This document shows positions 36,678-45,789 of a stretch of 64,000 nucleotides of DNA, in pieces. How positions within the stretch are numbered: the stretch's first letter is position 1; every line of letters starts with the position of its first letter. A program made the position numbers and the translations under genes. This DNA is from Lachnospiraceae bacterium (GTDB lineage Bacteria; Bacillota; Clostridia; Lachnospirales; Lachnospiraceae), in contig CAAGJU010000080.1 in the NCBI GenBank assembly GCA_900770225.1, positions 3,328 through 67,327 of the forward strand, in the 5' to 3' direction. The notes under the pieces were generated by a model, which was given only the letters and a program-made list of their open reading frames with translations, made no database searches and was not told the DNA's origin.

Positions 36678-37658
36678 TGTGATCTCGAGGAAAACATCGT
36701 TCAGCGTCGGCAGCTGCGTGCTGATCCTGCCGAAATCAATATTTTTCTCCATGAAAAAATTCATGATGTGCACGAGGTTGTGACTTCCGCCGTCGCAGCG
36801 GATGATCAGCATGTCGCCGTTCTGCACGACATCATAGACATGGTTGATCTCGCGTATGCCCCGGAGATTTACTTCTGAGATCTGACGAACCTCGACCGTG
36901 ATGGTCTCGCGGTTCCGGAGACTCGCCTTGAGCTCGGCGGCGGTACCCTCTGCGACCTCGCGGCCGTTGTCGATGATCACGATCCGGGAGCAGAGTTCTT
37001 CGACCTCTTCCATGTAATGCGAGGTGTAGATGATGGTGGCGCCTTCTTTGTTGAGACGCCGGATGCCCTCGAGGATGGCATTGCGGCTCTGCGGGTCAAC
37101 AGCCACGGTCGGCTCGTCGAAGATGATCAGCTTTGGATGATGTGCGATACCACAGGCGATGTTCAGACGCCGGAGCAGGCCTCCGGAGAGCTTTTTCGGA
37201 CGGTATTTCCGGTAATCGCTGAGGCCGGTGAAGTCGATAGCCTCTTCTACATATTTTTTCCGCAGGGATTTGTCGCGGATATAGAGCCCGCAGAAAAAAT
37301 CAATGTTCTCGTACACGCTGAGAGAATCGATCACAGCCACATTCTGCATGACGACACCGATATCCCGTTTAATGTCGTAGGAGGAGGGATCCATGGGCTT
37401 TCCGAAAATCTCGATGTCGCCCTTGTCGTATTTCAGGAGTGACAGGAGACAGTTGAGCGTCGTCGTCTTGCCGGAACCGTTCGGGCCGAGGAGACCGAGA
37501 ATTTCTCCCTCTCTGACTTCGAGAGAGAAGTGATCCACAGCCAGCTTTTCGTTGTAGCGCTTGACCAGACCGCTGATTCTGACGACCGGCTGTCGGGATG
37601 AGAGCTGTGTCTCACTGATGTTTTCTGTATCGCGACTGATCACAACATTCTGATCCAT
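36657..37658 (-). CDS. ABC transporter ATP-binding protein (ABC-2 exporter)
   Basis: ATPase of 333 residues. Walker A GLLGPNGSGKTTTLN, Q-loop VVMQNVAV, signature LSGGLLRRLNIACGIA (a variant LSGG-LLRR instead of LSGGQxxR), Walker B LIIFDEPTVAVD, and switch His in YTSHYMEEVE. The C-terminal 90 residues form the extra domain of DrrA/CcmA-like exporters. ATG 37658 is chosen because AAGGAG lies just upstream; an in-frame ATG at 37784 adds 42 residues unlike the family. First gene of the leftward exporter-two-component operon. Confidence 0.92.
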   Translation of the reverse strand: MDQNVVISRDTENISETQLSSRQPVVRISGLVKRYNEKLAVDHFSLEVREGEILGLLGPNGSGKTTTLNCLLSLLKYDKGDIEIFGKPMDPSSYDIKRDIGVVMQNVAVIDSLSVYENIDFFCGLYIRDKSLRKKYVEEAIDFTGLSDYRKYRPKKLSGGLLRRLNIACGIAHHPKLIIFDEPTVAVDPQSRNAILEGIRRLNKEGATIIYTSHYMEEVEELCSRIVIIDNGREVAEGTAAELKASLRNRETITVEVRQISEVNLRGIREINHVYDVVQNGDMLIIRCDGGSHNLVHIMNFFMEKNIDFGRISTQLPTLNDVFLEITGKELRD

Positions 37659-37792
37659 GGAAAACTCCTTCCGTGCTGTTGCATTGCGTCCGTGCAGAAC
37701 CGCGTTTTGATGATACTCAGTATAGCGAAATCTTCTCCGCGGCAGAAGTGAATCACGTAATAAATCCGATGTGACTTTTGTCATATTTATGC

Positions 37793-37996
37793 TACAGTAC
37801 TGTATAAGCTCTTCGAATCGCAGACAGGCTCGTCATATGCGGAGCGTGTGTAAGAGACTGGATGCGGTTTCGAAGGTAACATGCACGGGCAGTGAGCCGC
37901 ATCCGTACACGCGAAGCGTGATACGATGAGGCGAACGCCGAGACAGCCCGACGAAGTCGGGCAGGCATGAGCACGAAGTGCCGCTGCACCGATAAG
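37793..37996. repeat. Family A-type repeat (variant long copy)
   Basis: Starts with TACAGTACTGTATAAG and carries a block at about 37888-37963 (GCAGTGAGCCGCATCCGTAC through GACGAAGTCGGGCA) that recurs inverted at the window end (63925-64000) with only a few differences. It also holds GCTCTTCGAATCGCA, found inverted at 63816-63830. Several hairpins such as CACGCGAAGCGTG are inside. It fills most of the 365-base space between the exporter operon and ade. Confidence 0.75.
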
Positions 37997-38023
37997 AAAA
38001 TCTGAGGAAATAAGGAGGGCGCT

Positions 38024-39727
38024 ATGAAACTCGATAAATACATCGCCTGTTCCCGTGCGGCGAGGAAACTCGTTCCGGCGGATCTCGTTCTGAAAAATGC
38101 AAAGATCGTCAACGTTTTCACCGACCGTGTGGAAGAGGGCAATATCGCCATCACCAACGGCATCATTGTCGGCATCGGCGATTTCACAGGGAGAGAAGAA
38201 ATTGACCTCAACGGGCAGTATGTGACTTCCGGCTTCATCGATGCGCATCTGCACCTGGAGTCGACGCTGGTCAATCCGCAGGTACTGATTAATAAGGCGG
38301 AGGAGCACGGAACGACGACGTTTATTGTCGATCCGCATGAGGTAGCCAATGTGTCCGGCACGGACGGCATCGACTATCTGCTCTCGCAGACAGAGGACCT
38401 GCCGGCGCATGTCTATGTCATGATCGCCTCCTGCGTGCCGGCGACGCCGATTGATGACAACGGCTGTACGCTGGATGCATCCCAGATGAAAAAATATCTG
38501 AACCACCGCCGTGTACTGGGGCTGGGTGAAGTCATGGACTGCATGTCCGTCATCAACGGCGATCCGGCCATGAATGAGAAGCTGGAGCTTTTTGACGGCA
38601 AGGTCAAGGACGGGCATGCGCCGAATCTCAGCGATGAAGAGCTGGCTGCCTATGTGATTGCCGGCGTCACTACCGATCACGAGGGCACGACCTATGAGTA
38701 CGTCATGAAAGAACGGTCCATGGGCATGACCTGTCATATCCGTGAGGGAAGTGCCGCCCGGAATCTGGAGATAATCGTGAAGGGTATTGTCGAGAACAAT
38801 ACCAATACGGAAGGATTCTGCTTCTGCACCGACGATAAGCATATTGAAGATATTACGCGTGAGGGTGATATCGACCACAATGTCCGCAAGGCAGTCAGCA
38901 TGGGCATCAGTCCGATCGCCGCGGTAAAAATGGCGACGATCCAGCCGGCCCGCTGTTACGGGCTGCGCCGGACGGGTGCTGTTGCGCCCGGCTTCGACGC
39001 CGATCTCGTCGTGTGGGATTCGCTGAAGGATTTCAATGCGCAGATGGTTTTCTATAAGGGACAGCTCGTGCGCCCGCATCATATCAGAGAGCGCGAATGT
39101 CCGGCGAAGCTGATGGATACCATTCACGTCGGGCCGGTTGATCCCGTGCGTATACAGATCAAGGCAGACGGCAGGCCGTTCCCTGCCATCCGGATGATCC
39201 CCGGTCAGATTCTGACCGAGCGGCAGGACGTTGTGCTGCCTGCAGATCCGGAGACAGGATTATTTGCACCGGACGGCGAGATCGACAAGATCGCCGTATT
39301 TGAACGGCATCATGCCACCGGAAAGACAGGCGTCGGTGCTGTTGTCGGATTCCATCTGCGGGGCGGCGCAATCGCCTCGAGTGTCTCTCACGACAGCCAC
39401 AATATCATCGTCATCGGGGATAATGATGCAGATATCCTGGCGGCAGTGCATGAGATCGAGCGCACGCACGGCGGCTATACCATCGTGCGGAATGGAGAGA
39501 TTTTCGATACGCTGGAGCTTCCGATCATGGGACTGATCTCTGACAGGAGCTACACCTATGTCAATAAAAAACTGCGCCGTATGATTACGTGTGCACACCG
39601 CATGGGCGTCCCGAAGGACATGGATCCGTTCATCACGCTTTCCTTTATGGCACTGCCCGTGATTCCGGCCATCCGATGCACGCCGCGCGGCGTGTACAGC
39701 GTCACGGAATCCCGCTTCCTGACATGA
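38024..39727 (+). CDS. ade: Adenine deaminase
   Basis: Amidohydrolase of 567 residues converting adenine to hypoxanthine in purine salvage. The N-terminal metal motif is GFIDAHLHLESTLV; VDPHEVANVSG and TTDHEGTTYEY carry further ligands. The region CFCTDDKH carries a likely catalytic Asp. The C-terminal part (RTHGGYTIVRNGE, MGLISD, PFITLSFMALPVIP) is the adenine deaminase-specific domain. Length fits the family. AATAAGGAGGG precedes the ATG. No purine transporter is adjacent. The stop is followed closely by a 43-44 bp tandem array. Confidence 0.95.
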   Translation: MKLDKYIACSRAARKLVPADLVLKNAKIVNVFTDRVEEGNIAITNGIIVGIGDFTGREEIDLNGQYVTSGFIDAHLHLESTLVNPQVLINKAEEHGTTTFIVDPHEVANVSGTDGIDYLLSQTEDLPAHVYVMIASCVPATPIDDNGCTLDASQMKKYLNHRRVLGLGEVMDCMSVINGDPAMNEKLELFDGKVKDGHAPNLSDEELAAYVIAGVTTDHEGTTYEYVMKERSMGMTCHIREGSAARNLEIIVKGIVENNTNTEGFCFCTDDKHIEDITREGDIDHNVRKAVSMGISPIAAVKMATIQPARCYGLRRTGAVAPGFDADLVVWDSLKDFNAQMVFYKGQLVRPHHIRERECPAKLMDTIHVGPVDPVRIQIKADGRPFPAIRMIPGQILTERQDVVLPADPETGLFAPDGEIDKIAVFERHHATGKTGVGAVVGFHLRGGAIASSVSHDSHNIIVIGDNDADILAAVHEIERTHGGYTIVRNGEIFDTLELPIMGLISDRSYTYVNKKLRRMITCAHRMGVPKDMDPFITLSFMALPVIPAIRCTPRGVYSVTESRFLT

Positions 39728-39739
39728 CTGCAGAAGACT

Positions 39740-39881
39740 GTGTGATTGTGACAACTGATATCCTGCGGGACAGCAGGAGACAGTGTGATCATGACAGTTG
39801 ATGTCCTGACGGGACAGCATGAGGGAGTATGATCCTGACAGCAGATATTTTGACGGAGCATCATGAAAACGTGTTATCATG
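39740..39881. repeat. 43-44 bp tandem repeat downstream of ade
   Basis: Units start at 39740, 39783, 39827 and (partial) 39871 with GTGTGATTGTGACA-like sequence. Copies diverge progressively toward the next gene. Confidence 0.85.
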
Positions 39882-39928
39882 TTCGTCGATGCTCAGATGG
39901 AGATTTGTATTTCAGGAGATGATTAACT

Positions 39929-40738
39929 TTGACGAACAGTTTCTATATCTCGCATTATTTTAACTTTGCGCATGCAGGGGAGTATCTTCTCGTTGTTCTG
40001 CTTGCCCTCGCCGTCGTGATGACGATCATCATTCTCGCGGCGAAGAAGCAGAAGAGAAATCTGGAAAAGGAACTCGAACAGGAGCAGGATGAGAGGCGAT
40101 ACAGAAAAAAAGAGAAAAAAGCACAGGCGCAGCCCTATGTCATGATCGAGAGTTTCTACGAGATGGTATTTTCCAGTACATCCGTGCTGCTGTTCCTCGC
40201 TGTTTACTACCTGCTGGACGCATACTACGTGGCCAATGTCACCGAATTCTGGCAGCAGTATCAGGACGTGTTCCTTCTCGTGTTTATCTGCCTGTCCGTG
40301 TTTGTCACCAGCTGGGCGGACACGATCTTTGTCAGACTGAGGCATCTGGAATCCGAACAGAAGGCAGCCGTGCGGCTCTGCAGCTCTCTGTACATCGTGC
40401 TGATTCTGCTGTACATCCGCTTCATCTATCAGGATACCAACTATAATTCACTGATCCTGTACTTCGTCACGCTGGCCATCGGCCGGTTCGTGTTTTTCGA
40501 TTTTACCGTAGAGGAGTTCCGCCGCATGCTGGCAAGCGTTGGCAGGACCCTGCCCCTGCTGCTCCTGATGTGCGCGTTCTCAGGATTTATCTGCTGGTAC
40601 GGCTTCCGCGTGGACTTCCTGCTGACATCCAACGGGGTCATCATCAGCGTTCTGATCGCGCATCTGTTCATGGATATAGCCCTGTTTGTGCTCAGCAAAA
40701 CCAGGATTTTACATATCATTGTGAAAAAAGCCGTGTGA
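39929..40738 (+). CDS. Uncharacterised polytopic membrane protein
   Basis: I do not recognise this 269-residue protein. One helix at residues 18-39 is followed by a highly charged Lys/Glu stretch (about 42-70, probably coiled coil on the cytoplasmic side). Six to seven further helices occupy 77-262, ending in a basic tail. There are few conserved polar residues inside the helices, so a transporter cannot be claimed. Start is TTG with AGGAGAT upstream at about 9 bases. It lies between the repeat array after ade and a family B element, followed by an OpgB-like gene that has its own promoter. Probably a stand-alone gene. Confidence 0.7.
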   Translation: MTNSFYISHYFNFAHAGEYLLVVLLALAVVMTIIILAAKKQKRNLEKELEQEQDERRYRKKEKKAQAQPYVMIESFYEMVFSSTSVLLFLAVYYLLDAYYVANVTEFWQQYQDVFLLVFICLSVFVTSWADTIFVRLRHLESEQKAAVRLCSSLYIVLILLYIRFIYQDTNYNSLILYFVTLAIGRFVFFDFTVEEFRRMLASVGRTLPLLLLMCAFSGFICWYGFRVDFLLTSNGVIISVLIAHLFMDIALFVLSKTRILHIIVKKAV

Positions 40739-40760
40739 AAAGTTGAGGATTGCAGGAATG

Positions 40761-40885
40761 CAGATGCTTCCAACCCGCAACCATCCGCAGACGCCGGCGG
40801 TTGGCGAGTTCGAGCGCAGCGATGGACGAGTCTACCACCGCTGCGTCGAGGACGAGCGAGAGCGTGTTGCGGGTGGAGGCATCTG
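40761..40885. repeat. Family B palindromic repeat, complete copy (125 bp), inverted
   Basis: Starts CAGATGCTTCCAACCCGCAA and ends GAGGCATCTG. It aligns with the reverse complement of 7833-7959, including ACCACCGCTGCGTCGAGGAC and the GAGCGAGAGCGTGTTGCGGG block. The middle patch differs between the two copies. Confidence 0.85.
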
Positions 40886-40950
40886 CATTCTTTGTAGTAC
40901 ATAAAAATGCGAAAACTGCCATAATATTTTCAGAATAGACTGCGTTAAAA

Positions 40951-40959
40951 TGCTATAAT
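40951..40959 (+). promoter_or_regulatory. Extended -10 promoter before the OpgB-like gene
   Basis: TGCTATAAT, a consensus -10 with the TGn extension, about 60 bases upstream of the chosen ATG at 41022. It argues against the in-frame ATG at 40962, which would coincide with the transcription start. Confidence 0.6.
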
Positions 40960-41021
40960 GAATGCGTTATTTCTGTGTAAACACAGATGGGGGCATTTTT
41001 ACAGCAGAACGGGTTTTTCTT

Positions 41022-43031
41022 ATGGGCAGAGTTCGTATTCATCGCAGCGCAGCAACATCAGACAGCAGGAAGCCGGCGGTTCCCGGCCTTTTTTCGACCA
41101 TCCTGGCGCTCATTATTTTTGCGCTGGGCATCCTGGTCCTCTTTGCAAAAATGTGGTCGCACCGCACATGGCCAGGCCTCACCATCGATGAGATGGTCTA
41201 TCACCTGACGGCGCCGGTAGAGGGAACCGGAAGCGGCATTTTCACATCGCTTTTTCTGCAGGTTTTTCTTCCTGCGGCTGTTATTGAGGCTGCCGCTGTT
41301 GCTGCAGCCGTCATTGTTCGCAGAAAACATCCGCGGATCTATCGTTTTATCATCTTCGCAGAGATTGTGTCATCGGTGCTGATGATCGTCATTTCTGTTC
41401 TGCTATTCAGCAAGGAAACTAACCTTTCCGGCTATATCGATTCCCAGAATTCCGATTCGGATTTTATCGAAACCCATTATGCTGATCCGGCTTCGACGGA
41501 CATTGTTTTTCCTCAGAAAAAGAGAAATCTGATCTATATCTACCTCGAGTCTATGGAGATGACCTATGCTGACAAGGCCGATGGCGGTGCGTTTGACGAG
41601 AATGTCATTCCGGAACTCACGGAGCTGGCGCAGACCAATGAGTGCTTTGCCGGAAATTCAGGCGTGCTGAACGGAGGCATCGTCTATCCGAATACGGGAT
41701 ACACCATGGCGGGTATTTTTGCGCAGTCCAGCGGCGCACCGCTGCAGACATCCATCACCCGTAACAATATGGATACGCAGAGCAGCTTTTTCTCCGGCAT
41801 GACCACACTGGGAGATCTTCTGGATCAGGAGGGCTACCGGCAGGTATTCCTTCTGGGCTCTGACGCCACGTTCGGCGGACGGCGGCTGTTTTTTAATGAT
41901 CACGGTAATTTCGAGATCCGCGATTACAACTGGGCGAAGGATACGGGCTTGATTCCTTCGGATTATTTCCAGTGGTGGGGATATGAGGATGAGAAGCTTT
42001 TCAGCTTCGCGAAGAAAACGCTCACGGAGCTTGCTGAGGGCGACCAGCCGTTTAATCTGACGATGCTCACGGTGGATACCCACTTTGAGGACGGATATGT
42101 GTGTGATCTCTGCGGTGACAGGTTTGGGGATAACCAGTATGCCAATGTCATCGCGTGCTCCAGCAGCCAGCTGTGGAATTTCGTCCGGTGGGTGCAGAAG
42201 CAGGATTTTTATGACAATACGACGATCGTGCTGAGCGGTGACCATACCACGATGGATTCCGATTTCTGCAATGACGTGGATCCGGATTACCAGCGCAAAA
42301 CGTATGTGTGCTATATCAATCCCGGAACGAAAAATGAACTGCCGGACCAGAAGAGAGACTATGCAACGATCGATCTGTTCCCGACGACGGTTGCCGCACT
42401 GGGTGCGAAGATCAGCGGAAACCAGCTGGGACTGGGCGTGAACCTGTTTTCATCCCAGCAGACACTGACAGAGCAGTACGGTGAAGATACCATGAAGCAG
42501 GAGATGTCCAATAAGTCGGATTACCTGCTGAACAAGTCGGATGTCACGATCACGGATGCCATGAAGGAACGGATCGGCGATGATGTCTTTTCGTCTTTTG
42601 GGCAGGGAACTTATCCGGACACAATGCGTGTAACGATCTTTAACATTCAGATGGATGCTGAACGGGCAGAAGTTACCTACACCACTTCCACGGACCGGAC
42701 CGCAGCGGATGCGATTACGGTTCCCATGCATGATTTTCGGATTGAGTCCGATGCGGCTGATACAAGGGATGCTTCCAACGGGTATGAGGCTGATGTCGTA
42801 ATTCCGTCTGCCTGCAGCCGCCTGCACTTCTGGTTTACACTGTATTATCCCGATGGCACGGTAGTGGTATCTCAGATGCATACGGCCATTATGAAGCAGG
42901 CGCTCGGGGATGCCTATGATGGGATCATGGAGCGCGCCAGCAGAGGGCAGACTGCCTTTATCCTTCCGGAGCAGACAGAAGAGAGCGAAGAAGAGATACC
43001 GTCTCTGACGGATACATCCGGGAGAGGGTAA
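41022..43031 (+). CDS. LtaS/OpgB-like phosphoglycerol transferase (sulfatase-fold membrane protein)
   Basis: Membrane enzyme of 669 residues. About three hydrophobic helices (residues 20-120) precede a sulfatase-fold extracellular domain (about 150-520). The nucleophile is probably the Thr in NTGYTMAGIFAQSSG, as in OpgB; YIYLESME supplies the first metal Glu, VDTHFEDGYVCD and LSGDHTTMD supply Asp/His ligands. It probably transfers phosphoglycerol from phosphatidylglycerol to a surface glycan or lipoteichoic acid. A C-terminal domain (about 520-669) with a beta-rich pattern and a Glu-rich end is additional. No good ribosome binding site precedes the start. Confidence 0.85.
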   Translation: MGRVRIHRSAATSDSRKPAVPGLFSTILALIIFALGILVLFAKMWSHRTWPGLTIDEMVYHLTAPVEGTGSGIFTSLFLQVFLPAAVIEAAAVAAAVIVRRKHPRIYRFIIFAEIVSSVLMIVISVLLFSKETNLSGYIDSQNSDSDFIETHYADPASTDIVFPQKKRNLIYIYLESMEMTYADKADGGAFDENVIPELTELAQTNECFAGNSGVLNGGIVYPNTGYTMAGIFAQSSGAPLQTSITRNNMDTQSSFFSGMTTLGDLLDQEGYRQVFLLGSDATFGGRRLFFNDHGNFEIRDYNWAKDTGLIPSDYFQWWGYEDEKLFSFAKKTLTELAEGDQPFNLTMLTVDTHFEDGYVCDLCGDRFGDNQYANVIACSSSQLWNFVRWVQKQDFYDNTTIVLSGDHTTMDSDFCNDVDPDYQRKTYVCYINPGTKNELPDQKRDYATIDLFPTTVAALGAKISGNQLGLGVNLFSSQQTLTEQYGEDTMKQEMSNKSDYLLNKSDVTITDAMKERIGDDVFSSFGQGTYPDTMRVTIFNIQMDAERAEVTYTTSTDRTAADAITVPMHDFRIESDAADTRDASNGYEADVVIPSACSRLHFWFTLYYPDGTVVVSQMHTAIMKQALGDAYDGIMERASRGQTAFILPEQTEESEEEIPSLTDTSGRG

Positions 43032-43050
43032 GCGTCGTGCGCTGCTTGCC

Positions 43051-45699
43051 TCAGGAACGGATCGGCCGGACATCCGTATCATCCGCCTGGTTCTGCAGGA
43101 TGGATTTGCGGATGCAGAAGACAACGCAGTCTCTGGCGGTTGGCAGCAGATAAACGCTCATCAGCCGCCATTCATGTCCTCCGTCTTTCGTGATCACCCG
43201 GAACTGGCCCATGAGAGAGCTGTTTTTCGCATTCCGTATTCGCATGATCAGAGAATTCTTATCCATAAAGTTCATGAACGCCTCGCGGTCGGGGGCGTAG
43301 ATAAACCTTTCGGTAAACCGGTTCATGACGGTCCGGATTCCCCTGAGCTTTGTGCCGGACGGGGACTGGAAGAACGTTTCCTGCGAGGTCGTTTCCACAT
43401 AGTTTTCCTTCGTGTTGATGAGCAGAATATCGTCGTAAAAATCAAGCATGCTGCGGAGAATGGAATCCATCATCTCGTTGTCGCTGTTCAGCTTCTGGTG
43501 CGTCAGATCATGGAGCACGACGGTGAATGCTTTTCTGTCCGCACCCCTGGCGATCAGGCGAAAGCTGAGACGCACGTAGCGGCCCTCATCAGCCATAAAA
43601 TAATTTCTGATCGTTCCGATTTCTGTCCAGTCTGTTTCCTTCACAAAGTCGATCAGACGATGATAGGACAGGATCTGATCATCCAGCGGTTTTGCCAGGA
43701 GCTCATCAGCCGTGATGCCGCCCAGCTTCTGCAGACGCTCCCGCAGCGTGGGATTGACAAAAAGCGTATGGAGGGATCCGTCATCCAGGAGCTCGGCAAC
43801 TGTCATGGCCTGTTCTGTCTGAAAATCCAGCTCGCCGATTTTTTCCAGATAGGCATATTGTGCACGCGTCTCCGGCGTGATCTTCAGATCCTCCGTGATG
43901 TGCCGCATGCTCTCTTCATACGGCGCCGGTTTGCCGTAAAAATAACCCTGCATTTTCTCACACCCGATGTTTTTCAGGAAATTTACCTGCTCCTCCGTTT
44001 CCACACCCTCTGCCAGCGTATGAATATGCAGGTTTTTGATCATGCGGGTTGTGGATGTGACGATCTCACGGCTTTCGGGTGTAAATTCGTGCAGAAATGC
44101 CATGTCCAGCTTGATATCGTCGAAATGGAAATCCTTCAGCATATTCAGGGACGAATAGCCGCTGCCGAAGTCGTCCATCCAGACCTGAAAGCCGGCGGTG
44201 CGGAATCTTCTGATGATATCAGACATTTTTTCCGGATCCTGCATCGCCGTGGACTCAATGATCTCGATGCGGATCATATGAGGTGATACATGGTATTCGG
44301 TTACGATCCTGTTGATCTCCGCAAACATATCAACGGTCAGGAAATCAATACGTGAAAGGTTGAAGGATACGGGGACAACCGGCCGGCCGGCTGCCTCTGC
44401 CACGGAAATCTGGCGGCAGATCTCTTCCAGCACGTACAGATCCAGCTTATGGATGAGATGGTTTTCCTCCAGGGTTGGAATAAAGACGCCGGGATTCATG
44501 AAGCCATACGTCGGATCGATCCAGCGGGAGAGCGCCTCGAAGCTGCACAGTGTGCCGGAGATCGTGCGGATCACCGGCTGATAGTAGACTTTGATGTATC
44601 CGCGCGCGATCGCGGTGTCGATATTTTCTTCTATATACACCTTCTGACGCACATAGTCCGCCATTTTCCGGTTATATACGCCGATGCTCTGGTTGATATG
44701 GCCAAGCGGATTCTCACAGGATAATTTGGCAAGGTCGAAGGCAAGGTTGACGGGGATGTTTTCACCCGCGTCCTGAATATTGCAGATCCCGGCCTCCAGC
44801 CCGGCGGTGGATTCCGGACTGATCGCGTGCACCTCGTGCTGCGCTCTGCGCACGGCATCCATATACCCTTCGTCCAGTGTAAAAATACCAAAGTGGTCCT
44901 CATTGAACCGGCCGATGCAGGCGCCGGGAAAGCTGTGTCTCAGAATTTCAGCGGTCTGCCGGATAAAGGCATTGCCGCTGTTTATGCCGTGTGCAAGGTT
45001 ATATCCCTTGAAACGGGTGATGTTGATATAGATATAGTGCAGGGGAAAATGGCAGCTGCTGCTGTCGAGTACGGTCTGTACCTCATCAAAAAATGCGTGC
45101 ATGGTCGGCAGACCGGTCATTCTGTCCCTTTCGATCAGGTTCAGATTGAATTCAGAGCGGAGCAGAAGCCCATAGCACACGAGCGTGTTGTCGGGCATTC
45201 TCCGGTAACGGATATGATCAAAGATCTCGATGATCCGGCCGGTTCTGGTTCTGATGCGGTAGTGGAAGCGGGCCAGATTGTCAAAAAGCGCATCTGTTGC
45301 GCCGGGCGTCATTTCCTCTTCCGGGTGGAGACGTTCCGCGTAATGCGTGCGGACGGACCAGAGAACACCCTCCCTGTCATCCGGGTATACCAGGGAGATG
45401 AAGCTGTCTCCGCAGGATGTAGTCAGCTCTTCCATATCCCGGCATTCAAACAGGTCAAGCAGCTCCCGGTTGGCATAGAGGATCTGGCCATCACCGGCCC
45501 CGGTGGCCTTGACAATGAGGACAGCACCCGGGATAAAATTGTTAATATCATCAAATATATCCTCTGATTCGGGGACGAGAGATGCGTTATCGATATTCTC
45601 TGATTCTGGCATAACGAATGAGTCACGGATATCTCCTGATTCCGGGACAGCGGATTTTTCAGAAATATCACTTGATGCAGCAGATAATTCGGGTTTCAA
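43051..45699 (-). CDS. PAS-degenerate GGDEF-EAL cyclic-di-GMP phosphodiesterase
   Basis: Soluble protein of 882 residues: N-terminal Pro/Glu/Ser repeat (1-40), PAS-like domain (45-160), GGDEF domain (180-330), EAL domain (350-600), and a second sensor-like region (620-880). The GGDEF signature is RFNEDHFG, so cyclase activity is not expected. The EAL part retains FEALSRW, the metal-binding EIIES, DDFGSGYSSL, IKLDMAFL, EGVETEEQ and QGYFYGKPAP, so phosphodiesterase activity is likely. Start is TTG with a strong GGAGGG. It follows the RelA/SpoT-domain gene by 90 bases on the same strand. The decayed gene at 20833-22111 has the same EAL end and C-terminal extension. Confidence 0.88.
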   Translation of the reverse strand: MKPELSAASSDISEKSAVPESGDIRDSFVMPESENIDNASLVPESEDIFDDINNFIPGAVLIVKATGAGDGQILYANRELLDLFECRDMEELTTSCGDSFISLVYPDDREGVLWSVRTHYAERLHPEEEMTPGATDALFDNLARFHYRIRTRTGRIIEIFDHIRYRRMPDNTLVCYGLLLRSEFNLNLIERDRMTGLPTMHAFFDEVQTVLDSSSCHFPLHYIYINITRFKGYNLAHGINSGNAFIRQTAEILRHSFPGACIGRFNEDHFGIFTLDEGYMDAVRRAQHEVHAISPESTAGLEAGICNIQDAGENIPVNLAFDLAKLSCENPLGHINQSIGVYNRKMADYVRQKVYIEENIDTAIARGYIKVYYQPVIRTISGTLCSFEALSRWIDPTYGFMNPGVFIPTLEENHLIHKLDLYVLEEICRQISVAEAAGRPVVPVSFNLSRIDFLTVDMFAEINRIVTEYHVSPHMIRIEIIESTAMQDPEKMSDIIRRFRTAGFQVWMDDFGSGYSSLNMLKDFHFDDIKLDMAFLHEFTPESREIVTSTTRMIKNLHIHTLAEGVETEEQVNFLKNIGCEKMQGYFYGKPAPYEESMRHITEDLKITPETRAQYAYLEKIGELDFQTEQAMTVAELLDDGSLHTLFVNPTLRERLQKLGGITADELLAKPLDDQILSYHRLIDFVKETDWTEIGTIRNYFMADEGRYVRLSFRLIARGADRKAFTVVLHDLTHQKLNSDNEMMDSILRSMLDFYDDILLINTKENYVETTSQETFFQSPSGTKLRGIRTVMNRFTERFIYAPDREAFMNFMDKNSLIMRIRNAKNSSLMGQFRVITKDGGHEWRLMSVYLLPTARDCVVFCIRKSILQNQADDTDVRPIRS
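45562..45669. repeat. In-frame 36-bp tandem repeat at the PDE N terminus
   Basis: Three units encode VPESGDIRDSFV, MPESENIDNASL and VPESEDIFDDIN, 12 residues each. The array lies at the extreme N terminus before the PAS-like domain. Confidence 0.85.
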
Positions 45700-45726
45700 C
45701 TTGCGGCCCTCCGATTATTTATTGTT

Positions 45727-45786
45727 TGTATAAGTTATCACACCTTCAGGGTGTGCCATCAGCCTCTGTCTTGCGACGGACGTATA
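45727..45786. repeat. Family A repeat, truncated copy
   Basis: On the minus strand GTATACGTCCGTCGCA, CAGAGGCTGA and a CACACCCTGAAGGTGTG hairpin end with TAACTTATACA. This parallels one half of the complete copy at 6713-6894. It begins within four bases of the RelA/SpoT-domain gene's stop. Confidence 0.65.
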
Positions 45787-45789
45787 CCT

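Noticed and set aside
37787..39127. 446-codon minus-strand frame across ade and the family A repeat
   Set aside because: Antisense to adenine deaminase and continues into a repeat; not protein-like.
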